Assembly (NCBI GenBank): GCA_002415895.1
Contig: DIAV01000395.1
Coordinates: forward strand, 7,500 to 13,313
Direction of reading: 5' to 3'
Source: Anaerolineales bacterium UBA5069
GTDB taxonomy: Bacteria; Chloroflexota; Anaerolineae; Caldilineales; Caldilineaceae
Length of the DNA: 5,814 bases
The translations under genes were made by a program, and so were the position numbers. Positions within the stretch are counted from its first letter, which is position 1. Each line of letters begins with the position of its first letter. The notes under the pieces are model-generated. The model searched no databases and had not been told where the DNA came from. It saw only the letters and a program-made list of their open reading frames with translations. Below, piece by piece: positions 1 through 5,382 of this stretch.

Positions 1-2
1 CC

Positions 3-1322
3 ATTGAAGCCATTGCAGTGCGCGAGCGTGCGCTTGCAGAAGCACGCGCCACCGGCGATGCCGCCACAATCACTGCGGCCCAGCTTGAAGTCGGCAAGAG
101 CTACTTGCAAGCGGGCCACGCGCCCAAGGCGCTTACCCATGTAGAGGAAGCCATCGAGATTGCCGAGGCAAACGGGCTGAATGAGGAGAATGCCCGTTTG
201 TGGGGCTACAAGGGCCTTGCGCTTGCCCAGCTTGGCAACACACACTTGGCGCAAAAGGCGCTCTTTCGCTCCTTGAACGTGGCACGCGAGATTGACCACA
301 AGCCGCTGCAGAGCGATGCACTGGGGCATATTGCCCAGTTGATGGCGGAGCGTGGCGACATCGAAAAGGCTATCGGTCGGCTGGACCAGGCGCTTGCCAT
401 GGCGCAGGAGGCGAACGATCCGTTGCGCGCCATGCACCTGGAGGGAAAGCTTGGCGCGCTCTTCCTGACGCTGCAGTCGCTTGACAAAGCAGCCGACTCC
501 TTTGCCGCCGCCCTCCACTATGCGGAACGCATGAACCTGGCAAAATCTGTGCTGCGCTACCGAATTGGCCTGGGCTCCGTCATGCTGGCCAACGGCGAGC
601 CCGACGTCGCGCTGGAGCAATTCGAGATTGCGCTCAACGAAGCCGATGCGCTAGACAACCCAGGCGCACGCGTACACGCGCTCGACGCCATGCTGCAGGG
701 GCACGCGGCCGCCGGCCATGTCGGCATGGTGCAGACATACGCCGACGCGCTGTTGACGCTTTGCGCCGACGAGAAGATGGCAGCGGTGGCGTTGGCGGCT
801 TCGCTCAATACGGCCACGTTCTTCATGGAACATGAGCAGCCAAAGCGGGCGCTGCATTACCTGAAGCGCGGCCTGGAGTTGGCACGCGCAGAAGACAATT
901 GGGCGTGGCAGGCGGTTATGCTGGAGAAGATGAGCCTTGCGCACTACATGCAGGAAGAGTGGGAGTTGGCGGTCGCCGACTGCCGCGCTGCGCTGGATGT
1001 GGCGCACCAGCTTCATGACGAAGCCGCGCAGGCGCGCCTCTACGGCCACCTGGGCGCGACACTCTCCGAGACTGGCGCGGCCGATGCAGCCAAAGCCGCG
1101 TCGCTTGCTGCTGTCGCAATCGCCGAACGGCTGGAGGATCTACCACTCGTCGGTGAGCAGCAGGTGCTTCTCGCGTTCGCCGCCACTGAGGCCGGGGAGA
1201 TCGATGCTGCACGCGACTGGTGTCGCGCAGCGCTCAAGACGTTCGCCACGCTGGGCGACGCGCTCATGGTGGAACGCACGACGGCGCTGCTTGCCGAAAT
1301 TGATGCGGCCGCCGTTGGATAG
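3..1322 (+). CDS. TPR-repeat protein, C-terminal part (5' end outside window)
   Basis: The reading frame is open at the left edge, so the gene starts upstream. The GTG at 18 is probably an internal codon, because the residues around it match helix B of a preceding repeat in register. Counting from that codon, the 434 residues are ten tetratricopeptide units. Their turn positions fall near residues 33, 73, 113, 153, 193, 233, 273, 313, 353 and 393, exactly 40 apart, with recurring A-L-x-x-A-L/I-x-x-A helix B patterns such as KALTHVEEAIEIAE and EIDAARDWCRAALKTF. No catalytic motif, signal peptide or membrane segment is visible in this part. TPR arrays of this length are protein-binding superhelices. 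In Chloroflexota they often form the C-terminal half of large signalling proteins (AfsR/MalT-like ATPases, cyclases), but the domain that would decide this lies outside the window. The gene ends in TAG and faces the minus-strand operon. Confidence 0.9.
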   Translation: MEAIAVRERALAEARATGDAATITAAQLEVGKSYLQAGHAPKALTHVEEAIEIAEANGLNEENARLWGYKGLALAQLGNTHLAQKALFRSLNVAREIDHKPLQSDALGHIAQLMAERGDIEKAIGRLDQALAMAQEANDPLRAMHLEGKLGALFLTLQSLDKAADSFAAALHYAERMNLAKSVLRYRIGLGSVMLANGEPDVALEQFEIALNEADALDNPGARVHALDAMLQGHAAAGHVGMVQTYADALLTLCADEKMAAVALAASLNTATFFMEHEQPKRALHYLKRGLELARAEDNWAWQAVMLEKMSLAHYMQEEWELAVADCRAALDVAHQLHDEAAQARLYGHLGATLSETGAADAAKAASLAAVAIAERLEDLPLVGEQQVLLAFAATEAGEIDAARDWCRAALKTFATLGDALMVERTTALLAEIDAAAVG

Positions 1323-1364
1323 ACGTGTTGCACAAGCGCCGCATTAACAACAACTAAAGTCATG

Positions 1365-1563
1365 CCGGAGTGAAAACACCATCTTGACGCAAGGGCGCGA
1401 GGTGGGCAAGGACGCGAGGAACAACAGCAGCAGGCAAGCACCGTACGCGCCCGCTTGTGTGCCTGGGCGCATGTCCCCGGTTGGGCTTTGGCCTGTTCTT
1501 GCTTTTCCTTGCGCCTTTGCCCACCTCGCGCCCTTGCGTCAAGCAGTGTTGCTTTCACTCTGG
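1365..1563. repeat. 199-base imperfect palindrome between convergent genes
   Basis: The two arms pair along almost their full length. The outer arms are CCGGAGTGAAAAC (1365-1377) and its near complement at 1551-1563. The core is a perfect 27-bp inverted repeat (1383-1409 with 1517-1543). The inner arms at about 1410-1438 and 1489-1516 pair imperfectly. An apical 6-bp stem (GCGCCC at 1447-1452, GGGCGC at 1465-1470) closes the loop. Each arm is itself built of degenerate 7-10-base units: GACGCAAGG, GCGCGAGG, TGGGCAAGG, ACGCGAGG. It lies 42 bases after the TPR gene stop, where plus- and minus-strand genes converge. It could be a dispersed intergenic palindrome or a bidirectional transcription barrier. 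No target-site duplication or transposase is seen. The short frames it contains on both strands mirror each other because of the palindrome and are not genes. Confidence 0.85.
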
Positions 1564-1672
1564 TATCAGCCTAATGCGAGCAGCAGCCACAACCTGTACA
1601 CAAGTGCAAACAGATAACAACAAGAGATAACCAGCCACCACAAGCATACTGGCCGTGAAAGATGGATGCCGT
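1564..1672. other. Non-coding remainder of the convergent intergenic region
   Basis: No gene is supported here. The stretch is A- and C-rich (for example GATAACAACAAGAGATAACC), unlike the GC-rich coding DNA around it. It contains the word CGAGCAGCAGCCACAA (1577-1592), which recurs exactly in the SARP gene at 4162-4177. See the finding on a possible SARP relic. Confidence 0.5.
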
Positions 1673-1891
1673 CTATGGCAGCCACAGCCTGGCGTTGGCC
1701 CAAGTCCACAGCGTGGAGAGGATGGCCCAACGGTCCGCCAGCGAGTGGCGTGAGACACCGCGCGCCTCCTGCTGCTTGAGGTGGGCGCGGATGTCGTCGG
1801 CGGTCAGGCTCTCCACCGGCCTCTCCCCGCTGTGGCGCCCAAACTCGTCGAAGGCCCAATACTCAATTGTCCACCCGCGCGCTCTGCAGGT
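1673..1891 (-). pseudogene. Relic of a tyrosine recombinase (integrase) N-terminal core-binding domain
   Basis: On the minus strand, the frame that is open from 1894 down to a TAG at 1673-1675 reads RGWTIEYWAFDEFGRHSGER, then PVESLTADDIRAHLKQQEAR, then GVSRHSLADRWAILSTLWTW and ANARLWLP. This is the pattern of the SAM-like core-binding domain of XerC/XerD-type recombinases: a 'TIEYW..F..F' first helix, 'v.sLTaddIraHL' second helix, 'GvSrhSLadRwailsTLwtWA' third and fourth helices, then 'LP'. The frame has no start codon of its own. The entire catalytic domain (R..H-x-x-R..Y) is missing after the stop, so this is a truncated remnant of about 70 residues. Its 5' part overlaps, in another frame, the last codons of the gene ending at 1863. 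It marks a past integration or rearrangement. The domain call rests on pattern recognition and was not searched. Confidence 0.68.
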
Positions 1892-2606
1892 CGGTTACGG
1901 CGCTGCGCACAGCGTCAACGTCGGCAATGAGGCCGCCATTCATCAAATCGCGCACGGTTGCGGCAGGATCCTGCTCTGCCGGCAGGTCCAGCGCGGCCAA
2001 CAGTGCATCCAGCGGCACCTTAGTCTGCTCTGCAATCTCGGCCAATGTGTGTTTGCCCTTAATCTCTGCCACAGCAAGTATCTCCCCGGGCGGCAATGGG
2101 GTTGGGCCTGTGCCGTCACCCGCGCCGCTGGCCTTGGGCAGATGCGTTTCGGTCTCGCCTGATATGCCGGCAGGGAGCGAATCTGATGGCGGCAACGGGG
2201 TGGGCGTGGGTGCAGAGGTCGCAGCCTCTGTTGCAGTCTGCGTTGCTGTCCCGGCTGGGGTAACGGATACCGGCGGGCTGCTCGCACCCAGGTACGCGTC
2301 AATCTCCTCGCGCAGGAGGGCGATTTCGAAGCCCTCAATCACTCCCTCGAGGTCCTTGAGCGCGGTCTCCATGGGCATGTCGGCGGGGATTCCGCTCAGC
2401 GTGTAGAGATCGGCCGGCGGGATGGCAAAGCCATCGGCAACCTGCTGCAGCGTCATCCATCCTTTGACTTCCGCGCCGCTGACCAGGTTTTGCACATCCA
2501 CCATCTCCTTGCCGCTTACAATCCAGTTGCCGTTGGCCACGGCGCCACCGATGACGCCGAGGAAGAGACCGATAGCCAGCAGAGGCACGACGAATCGATT
2601 GACCAT
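1863..2606 (-). CDS. Membrane-anchored protein with two copies of a small helical domain; partner of the Fe-S protein
   Basis: This encodes 247 residues. The ATG at 2606 is chosen because AGGAG lies 9 bases upstream and the start overlaps the upstream gene's stop (TAATG); the longer frame upstream is only read-through of that gene. Residues 4-26 form one hydrophobic segment, an uncleaved anchor or signal peptide, which would place the rest outside the cytoplasm. Residues 45-106 (EVKGWMTLQQVADGFAIPP ... LKDL ... EIDAYL) and 180-240 (EIKGKHTLAEIAEQTKVPL ... VRDL) are two diverged copies of one domain. The linker at 107-178 is rich in P, T and S (SAPTPTPLPP), typical of exposed regions. From memory, similar 'KGxMTLxEVAxxxGIPxxxL' modules occur with or fused to NapH-type 4Fe-4S proteins, so I infer an accessory role in the same membrane complex. 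No cysteine or metal ligand motif is seen, and the activity is unknown. The last few residues overlap recombinase relic DNA and may not be original. Confidence 0.85.
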   Translation of the reverse strand: MVNRFVVPLLAIGLFLGVIGGAVANGNWIVSGKEMVDVQNLVSGAEVKGWMTLQQVADGFAIPPADLYTLSGIPADMPMETALKDLEGVIEGFEIALLREEIDAYLGASSPPVSVTPAGTATQTATEAATSAPTPTPLPPSDSLPAGISGETETHLPKASGAGDGTGPTPLPPGEILAVAEIKGKHTLAEIAEQTKVPLDALLAALDLPAEQDPAATVRDLMNGGLIADVDAVRSAVTDLQSARVDN

Positions 2607-3523
2607 TACTCTGCGCTCCTCTCGGCAGTCACAGTTGCGGGCTGCTGGGGACGGCGCAATGTCTGTATCCACGAAAGTGGGGCGAAGTACACTTCGAGCG
2701 TGGCGTGGCGCGGGCATGTTTCCACGCACTCGAGGCAGTTGATGCAGTTGGCGCTGACAAATGGGTTCGCGGCAGCCACGTCAATGCCCATGGGGCAGGG
2801 CCGGTTGCAGAGGGCGCAACTCTTGCATGCAGATTCGGTGCGATGGATGCGCAAGAGGCTGACATGGTTGAAGAGACTAAGCACCCCGCCCAGAGGACAA
2901 GCATATTTGCACCAGAAGCGCGGAATGAAGAAGGATCCCACCAGGATAGTGCCGGCAATTGTATAGGCTAGCCAGTGTTCAACAAGGTTGAACTCGAACA
3001 GCCAGCCTAATCCGAAAATCGTTCGATAGGGATCATAGTCGGCAAACCAAAGGCGCGTGGTGCTGATTGTCATATAGAGGATGAGGGCAAGCACCAGGTA
3101 GCGGCCATAGCGCAGCCAGCGATCCATACGTTGGGGCACGCGCACTTCGGGAAGCTTGAGGCGGGTGCGGAGCCATGTGAGCCCATCCTGCAGTGTGCCG
3201 AAAGGGCAAATCCAGCCGCAGAAAGCGGCGCCTGCAACGATGGTCGAGACGAGCAGTGCAAGGCCCAGTACGATGTTTGAAGGGTGCGTCTTGGGCACGA
3301 ACTCACCGCTCGTCCAGGTGCGCCACAGGGTTTCCACAGCGCCGAAAGGACAGAGGGCGTCGATGGACGCCGAAGTCATGCTCTCCTCAAATAAGGAGTG
3401 TCGCAAGCTCGCAAAGACGATAAAGGCCAGGAAGGATGCCTGTATCAGCCGCCTGGCAACACGTGTTTTTGAAATAGATTGGCGCTTGCGCGAGCGGCGC
3501 AAAGCACTCGCCTGCATAGACAA
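2606..3523 (-). CDS. NapH-like membrane 4Fe-4S electron-transfer protein
   Basis: This is an integral membrane protein that probably passes electrons between a quinone or cytoplasmic donor and an extracytoplasmic partner. I number residues from the ATG at 3517 (303 aa, close to the usual NapH length). Predicted membrane helices are at about 22-42, 81-99, 137-153 and 180-199, after a basic N-terminus. Cysteine motifs are CPFGAVETLW (from 56), CGWICPFG (100-107) and WCKYACPLGG (202-211), followed by two 4Fe-4S sets: C231-x2-C-x2-C-x3-C241 and C258-x2-C-x2-C-x3-C268-P. This layout fits the NapH/CcoG/NosR C-terminal polyferredoxin group. It is too short for CcoG and lacks the FMN domain of NosR. 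GGAG at 3531-3534 is 7 bases from an in-frame TTG at 3523, against 13 from the ATG, so I prefer TTG. Its stop overlaps the next start, implying coupled translation. The exact donor and acceptor are unknown; no NapA or NapG is in view. Confidence 0.9.
   Translation of the reverse strand: MSMQASALRRSRKRQSISKTRVARRLIQASFLAFIVFASLRHSLFEESMTSASIDALCPFGAVETLWRTWTSGEFVPKTHPSNIVLGLALLVSTIVAGAAFCGWICPFGTLQDGLTWLRTRLKLPEVRVPQRMDRWLRYGRYLVLALILYMTISTTRLWFADYDPYRTIFGLGWLFEFNLVEHWLAYTIAGTILVGSFFIPRFWCKYACPLGGVLSLFNHVSLLRIHRTESACKSCALCNRPCPMGIDVAAANPFVSANCINCLECVETCPRHATLEVYFAPLSWIQTLRRPQQPATVTAERSAE
2616..2620 (-). promoter_or_regulatory. Ribosome-binding site of the downstream operon gene, inside the Fe-S gene
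   Basis: AGGAG on the minus strand lies 9 bases before the ATG at 2606, within the last codons of the Fe-S gene. It supports this ATG rather than a longer upstream start and fits termination-reinitiation at TAATG. Confidence 0.7.
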
Positions 3524-3530
3524 TGGTGTT

Positions 3531-3534
3531 CTCC
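3531..3534 (-). promoter_or_regulatory. Ribosome-binding site deciding a TTG start for the Fe-S gene
   Basis: GGAG on the minus strand stands 7 bases before TTG (3521-3523) and 13 before ATG (3515-3517). Both starts are in the same frame and differ by only two residues. The spacing favours TTG. Confidence 0.5.
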
Positions 3535-3549
3535 AATCGTGTGGTGTGG

Positions 3550-3561
3550 CCGCAGCTGCGG
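3550..3561. promoter_or_regulatory. Perfect 12-bp palindrome upstream of the Fe-S operon (possible operator)
   Basis: CCGCAGCTGCGG is self-complementary and lies 27 bases upstream of the TTG start of the Fe-S gene, next to a minus-strand TTGACC. Position and symmetry fit an operator for a dimeric repressor, but no regulator can be named. In GC-rich DNA a palindrome of this size can also arise by chance. Confidence 0.25.
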
Positions 3562-3748
3562 TCAAGCGGACCCGATGATGGAGACACAGTACACCCTGCT
3601 GATGGAGCAGATGCGGAAGAGATAAGGAGAAGATGTGTAGAAGTGACGGGGATGGTGCGGCACTCTTGTGTGAGCGCAGCGTGCAGCCATTATGGAGCAA
3701 TTTTGTATCCACGCCGGCGCGAAACTGGGCGGCGCGTCTGGGCGCATC

Positions 3749-3760
3749 ACGCATGTGCGT
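3749..3760. promoter_or_regulatory. Inverted repeat ACGCA-TG-TGCGT upstream of the SARP promoter
   Basis: A 5-bp inverted repeat with a 2-base centre lies 56 bases before the -35 box at 3817. It overlaps the word GCATCACGCATG, which resembles the GCATCA words of the hairpin at 4944-5002. It could be an activator site for the regulator gene. The evidence is only symmetry and position. Confidence 0.22.
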
Positions 3761-3816
3761 CAAGCCACCGTCAGTTGCCCTATCTCCAGCCCGTGTTTTG
3801 CCTTCTGCGCTTGCGT

Positions 3817-3845
3817 TTGACATGCTGAGCAACCCGCTCTATAGT
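3817..3845 (+). promoter_or_regulatory. Near-consensus sigma70-type promoter for the SARP gene
   Basis: TTGACA (3817-3822) is a perfect -35 box. It is separated by exactly 17 bases from TATAGT (3840-3845), which differs from the consensus -10 at one position. Transcription would start near 3852, giving an untranslated leader of about 135 bases before the ATG at 3987. No other gene lies between, so it most likely drives the SARP-type regulator. Confidence 0.7.
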
Positions 3846-3963
3846 TGTGCCCCACCCCAAACGATGGCTGCGCGCGGATTGAGTTTGGCGCAAAAATCTG
3901 GTTTGTCCCCTCTGATTCCCCCACATTTTGGCCGTTCTTGCTAGTCTCGCGCCTGCGTTTTTT

Positions 3964-3981
3964 GGTTGGTTGCGGGGGGGG
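3964..3981 (+). promoter_or_regulatory. G-rich leader element with a G8 tract at the SARP start
   Basis: GGTTGGTTGCGGGGGGGG ends 5 bases before the ATG at 3987, where a ribosome-binding site would be expected, and there is no clear AGGAGG-type site. Four G-runs on the coding strand could form a two-layer G-quadruplex in the mRNA. The eight-G homopolymer is also a potential slippage tract. An in-frame TTG at 3966 would put the tract inside the coding region. Confidence 0.4.
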
Positions 3982-3986
3982 TTGAG

Positions 3987-4901
3987 ATGGGTGAACTTAA
4001 CATTTTCCTCTTTGGCGGCATGCGCCTGGAGCGTGGCGGCGCGTCCGACGAAATTCGCTTGCCGCGGCGCGCACAGGCATTGCTCGCCTATCTACTGCTC
4101 AGTGCACAGCGCTATCACCCACGCGACGTGTTGATTGATGTGCTCTGGCCCAACAGTGATCCGAGCAGCAGCCACAATTGTCTGAACACGGCACTCTGGC
4201 GATTGCGTAAGCTGCTTGAGCAGGATACGCCGGCGGCGGGCGCCAATCCCTATGTGCTTACCAACGGCGCCGGTGATGTAGGCTTCAATTGGGAGAGCGC
4301 GGCCTGGGTTGATGCCACCACCTTTGAGGCTGAAGCCGCGCGCGTTTTGTCCATCCCCCCGGGTGAACTCAGCGCAGCCGATGCGCTGAGCCTCGAACAT
4401 GCGTTGACGCTTTGCCGCCACGATCTGCTCGATGGTTTCTATGACGACTGGGTGCTGTTCCGCCGAGAGCAACTTCGGCGCATTCAGCTAAACGGCATTG
4501 CCCATCTGATTCAATATTACAGCAGCCACAAGCCGGAGCGCGCCGTTGCATGGGCGCAGCGTTTGCTGGAGATTGACCCACTGCGCGAGGAGATACATCG
4601 TGCGCTGATTCGCCTCTACCTGGAAATGGGACAGGCGCCCGAGGCGCTACGCCAGTACGAGCGCTGTCGCGCCCTCTTGGCGGCTGAACTTGGCGCCTTC
4701 CCCATGGCCGAAACTCGCGCACTCCACCTGCGTATTATCCAGGGTATGCCCGGCCCTCTGTCCACCCCGCCCCCACCTGCCGCCCTTACCAACATTGAAC
4801 TGACACAGCACCTCACCGCCGCGCTGCGCACGCTCGAGGAGACGCACCGTCTTGTGCAAATAGCGTTGGCCGCCCTGCACGACGCTGCGCTTTCCTCGTA
4901 G
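3987..4901 (+). CDS. SARP-family transcription factor (winged helix + BTAD)
   Basis: This encodes a 304-residue cytoplasmic DNA-binding regulator. Residues 1-100 form an OmpR/PhoB-like winged helix of the AfsR/SARP kind: LNIFLFGGMRLERGG, then RRAQALLAYLLLSAQ, then the HPRDVLIDVLWPN motif and SSSHNCLNTALWRLRKLLE, followed by the wing. Residues 105-252 are the BTAD helical domain (ALTLCRHDLLDGFYDDWV, LLEIDPLREEIHRALIRLYL, GQAPEALRQYERCRALLAAE, LG). A proline-rich hinge at 256-265 leads to a terminal helix at about 268-300 that could form a coiled coil. There is no NB-ARC or TPR half, so it is a stand-alone SARP. The ATG start is preferred because the family normally begins just before the first beta strand; a TTG at 3966 would add seven residues. 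Its promoter is at 3817-3845. Targets are unknown; the divergent Fe-S operon and the genes from 5089 onward are candidates by position. Confidence 0.93.
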   Translation: MGELNIFLFGGMRLERGGASDEIRLPRRAQALLAYLLLSAQRYHPRDVLIDVLWPNSDPSSSHNCLNTALWRLRKLLEQDTPAAGANPYVLTNGAGDVGFNWESAAWVDATTFEAEAARVLSIPPGELSAADALSLEHALTLCRHDLLDGFYDDWVLFRREQLRRIQLNGIAHLIQYYSSHKPERAVAWAQRLLEIDPLREEIHRALIRLYLEMGQAPEALRQYERCRALLAAELGAFPMAETRALHLRIIQGMPGPLSTPPPPAALTNIELTQHLTAALRTLEETHRLVQIALAALHDAALSS

Positions 4902-4943
4902 TCTCCCCTTTCGTCCCGCCTGCAGGTACATATACCTCTGCCT

Positions 4944-5002
4944 GTTGCATCACCGCATCATCACGTGGGTGTTACGCCTGCGTGATGATGCGGTGATGCA
5001 AC
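4944..5002. repeat. Perfect 22-bp stem hairpin after the SARP gene
   Basis: Bases 4944-4965 are the exact reverse complement of 4981-5002, with a 15-base loop. The left arm carries GCATCA twice (4947-4952, 4955-4960) and ATCAC twice at an 11-bp period (4949-4953, 4960-4964); the right arm mirrors them. The hairpin lies 42 bases after the SARP stop and 86 before the next start. No T-run follows on either strand, so it is not a typical intrinsic terminator. It may instead act as an mRNA-stabilising or terminating stem, a regulator-binding site or a dispersed repeat. Confidence 0.8.
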
Positions 5003-5078
5003 GGTGAGAAGCCCCGCCTAGACTGCACCCTACGCACATCGGCGCGCCGCGCGCAACCGCCCGGAGGCTGTCATCTGC

Positions 5079-5084
5079 GGGAGG
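5079..5084 (+). promoter_or_regulatory. Ribosome-binding site for the GTG start at 5089
   Basis: GGGAGG lies 4 bases before GTG. The spacing is slightly short, but no other start codon in this frame fits, so it fixes GTG as the start. Confidence 0.6.
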
Positions 5085-5088
5085 CTCT

Positions 5089-5382
5089 GTGAGCGGCAGC
5101 GAAACAGGCGAAGCGCCCCACTCTCACTTTGAAGACAATACCGACGTCTTTGTCGTGCGCGTATGGCAGGAGCCTGCGGCCCGTGCGCCGTACACCGTAC
5201 GCGGTGTGATCGAGCATTTGGCTTCGGGACGCAAGCGCTTCTTTTCGGAGATTGAAGCGTTGAACGCCTTCATTGTTTACTTTGCGCCCGGATTGAGCGC
5301 AAGCGACATGGACATGCCGCACCGCCCCCCTTGTAATGGCCCGTTCGCACGCCTGCGTCGCTTGCTGCGCCATATACCTTAA
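5089..5382 (+). CDS. Small conserved-looking protein of unknown function
   Basis: This encodes 97 residues, starting at GTG behind GGGAGG. The core at 19-65 looks like a compact beta-beta-beta-alpha unit: DVFVVRVWQEP, then YTVRGVIEHLASGRKRFF, then a helix SEIEALNAFIVYF. The C-terminal tail (75-97) is basic and proline-rich (PFARLRRLLRHIP) and probably outside the fold. There is no signal peptide, membrane segment or metal-binding motif. From memory, short Chloroflexota proteins share the 'FVVRxW.E ... WRGxIEHVxSGExRYF ... L..fI' pattern, with no function known to me. It follows the SARP gene on the same strand after the hairpin, which suggests proximity but not necessarily one operon. The tail may be lineage-specific. 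Confidence 0.8.
   Translation: MSGSETGEAPHSHFEDNTDVFVVRVWQEPAARAPYTVRGVIEHLASGRKRFFSEIEALNAFIVYFAPGLSASDMDMPHRPPCNGPFARLRRLLRHIP

Larger units (their letters stand above)
3524..3816. other. Divergent intergenic region without a gene
   Basis: The frame upstream of the Fe-S gene stays open here by chance. Its translation is rich in H, R, S and A with no membrane or Fe-S pattern, so I do not count it as coding. The stretch holds a perfect 12-bp palindrome (3550-3561) and an inverted repeat ACGCA-N2-TGCGT (3749-3760). I find no convincing minus-strand -35/-10 pair for the operon. Confidence 0.6.

Noticed and set aside
1360..1617. Facing open frames on both strands with nearly the same protein start (MTQGREVGK...)
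   Set aside because: They are mirror images produced by the 1365-1563 palindrome. They have no ribosome-binding site and no family resemblance.
1345..1623. TAACAACAA at 1345-1353 and 1615-1623 as target-site duplication of the palindrome
   Set aside because: The word is low in complexity and stands 11 and 51 bases from the palindrome edges, so it does not border an element.
2607..2729. Longer start for the two-domain protein
   Set aside because: It lies wholly within the Fe-S gene in another frame. The ATG at 2606 has a ribosome-binding site and begins directly with the membrane anchor.
1662..2742. Plus-strand open frames across the minus-strand operon
   Set aside because: They are shadows of the real minus-strand genes. 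Their translations lack recognisable domains, while the minus strand shows clear membrane and duplicated-domain patterns.
3575..3625. Small frame MMETQYTLLMEQMRKR on the plus strand
   Set aside because: It has only 16 codons, no convincing ribosome-binding site and no promoter, and lies in an otherwise non-coding region.
3524..3832. N-terminal extension of the Fe-S gene by about 100 residues
   Set aside because: The extension has no membrane or Fe-S features and an atypical composition. A well-spaced GGAG supports a start at 3523, and the strong rightward promoter overlaps the extended start.
4944..5002. Intrinsic transcription terminator
   Set aside because: No run of T follows the stem on either strand, so the classical signature is absent. 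Other roles are kept open.
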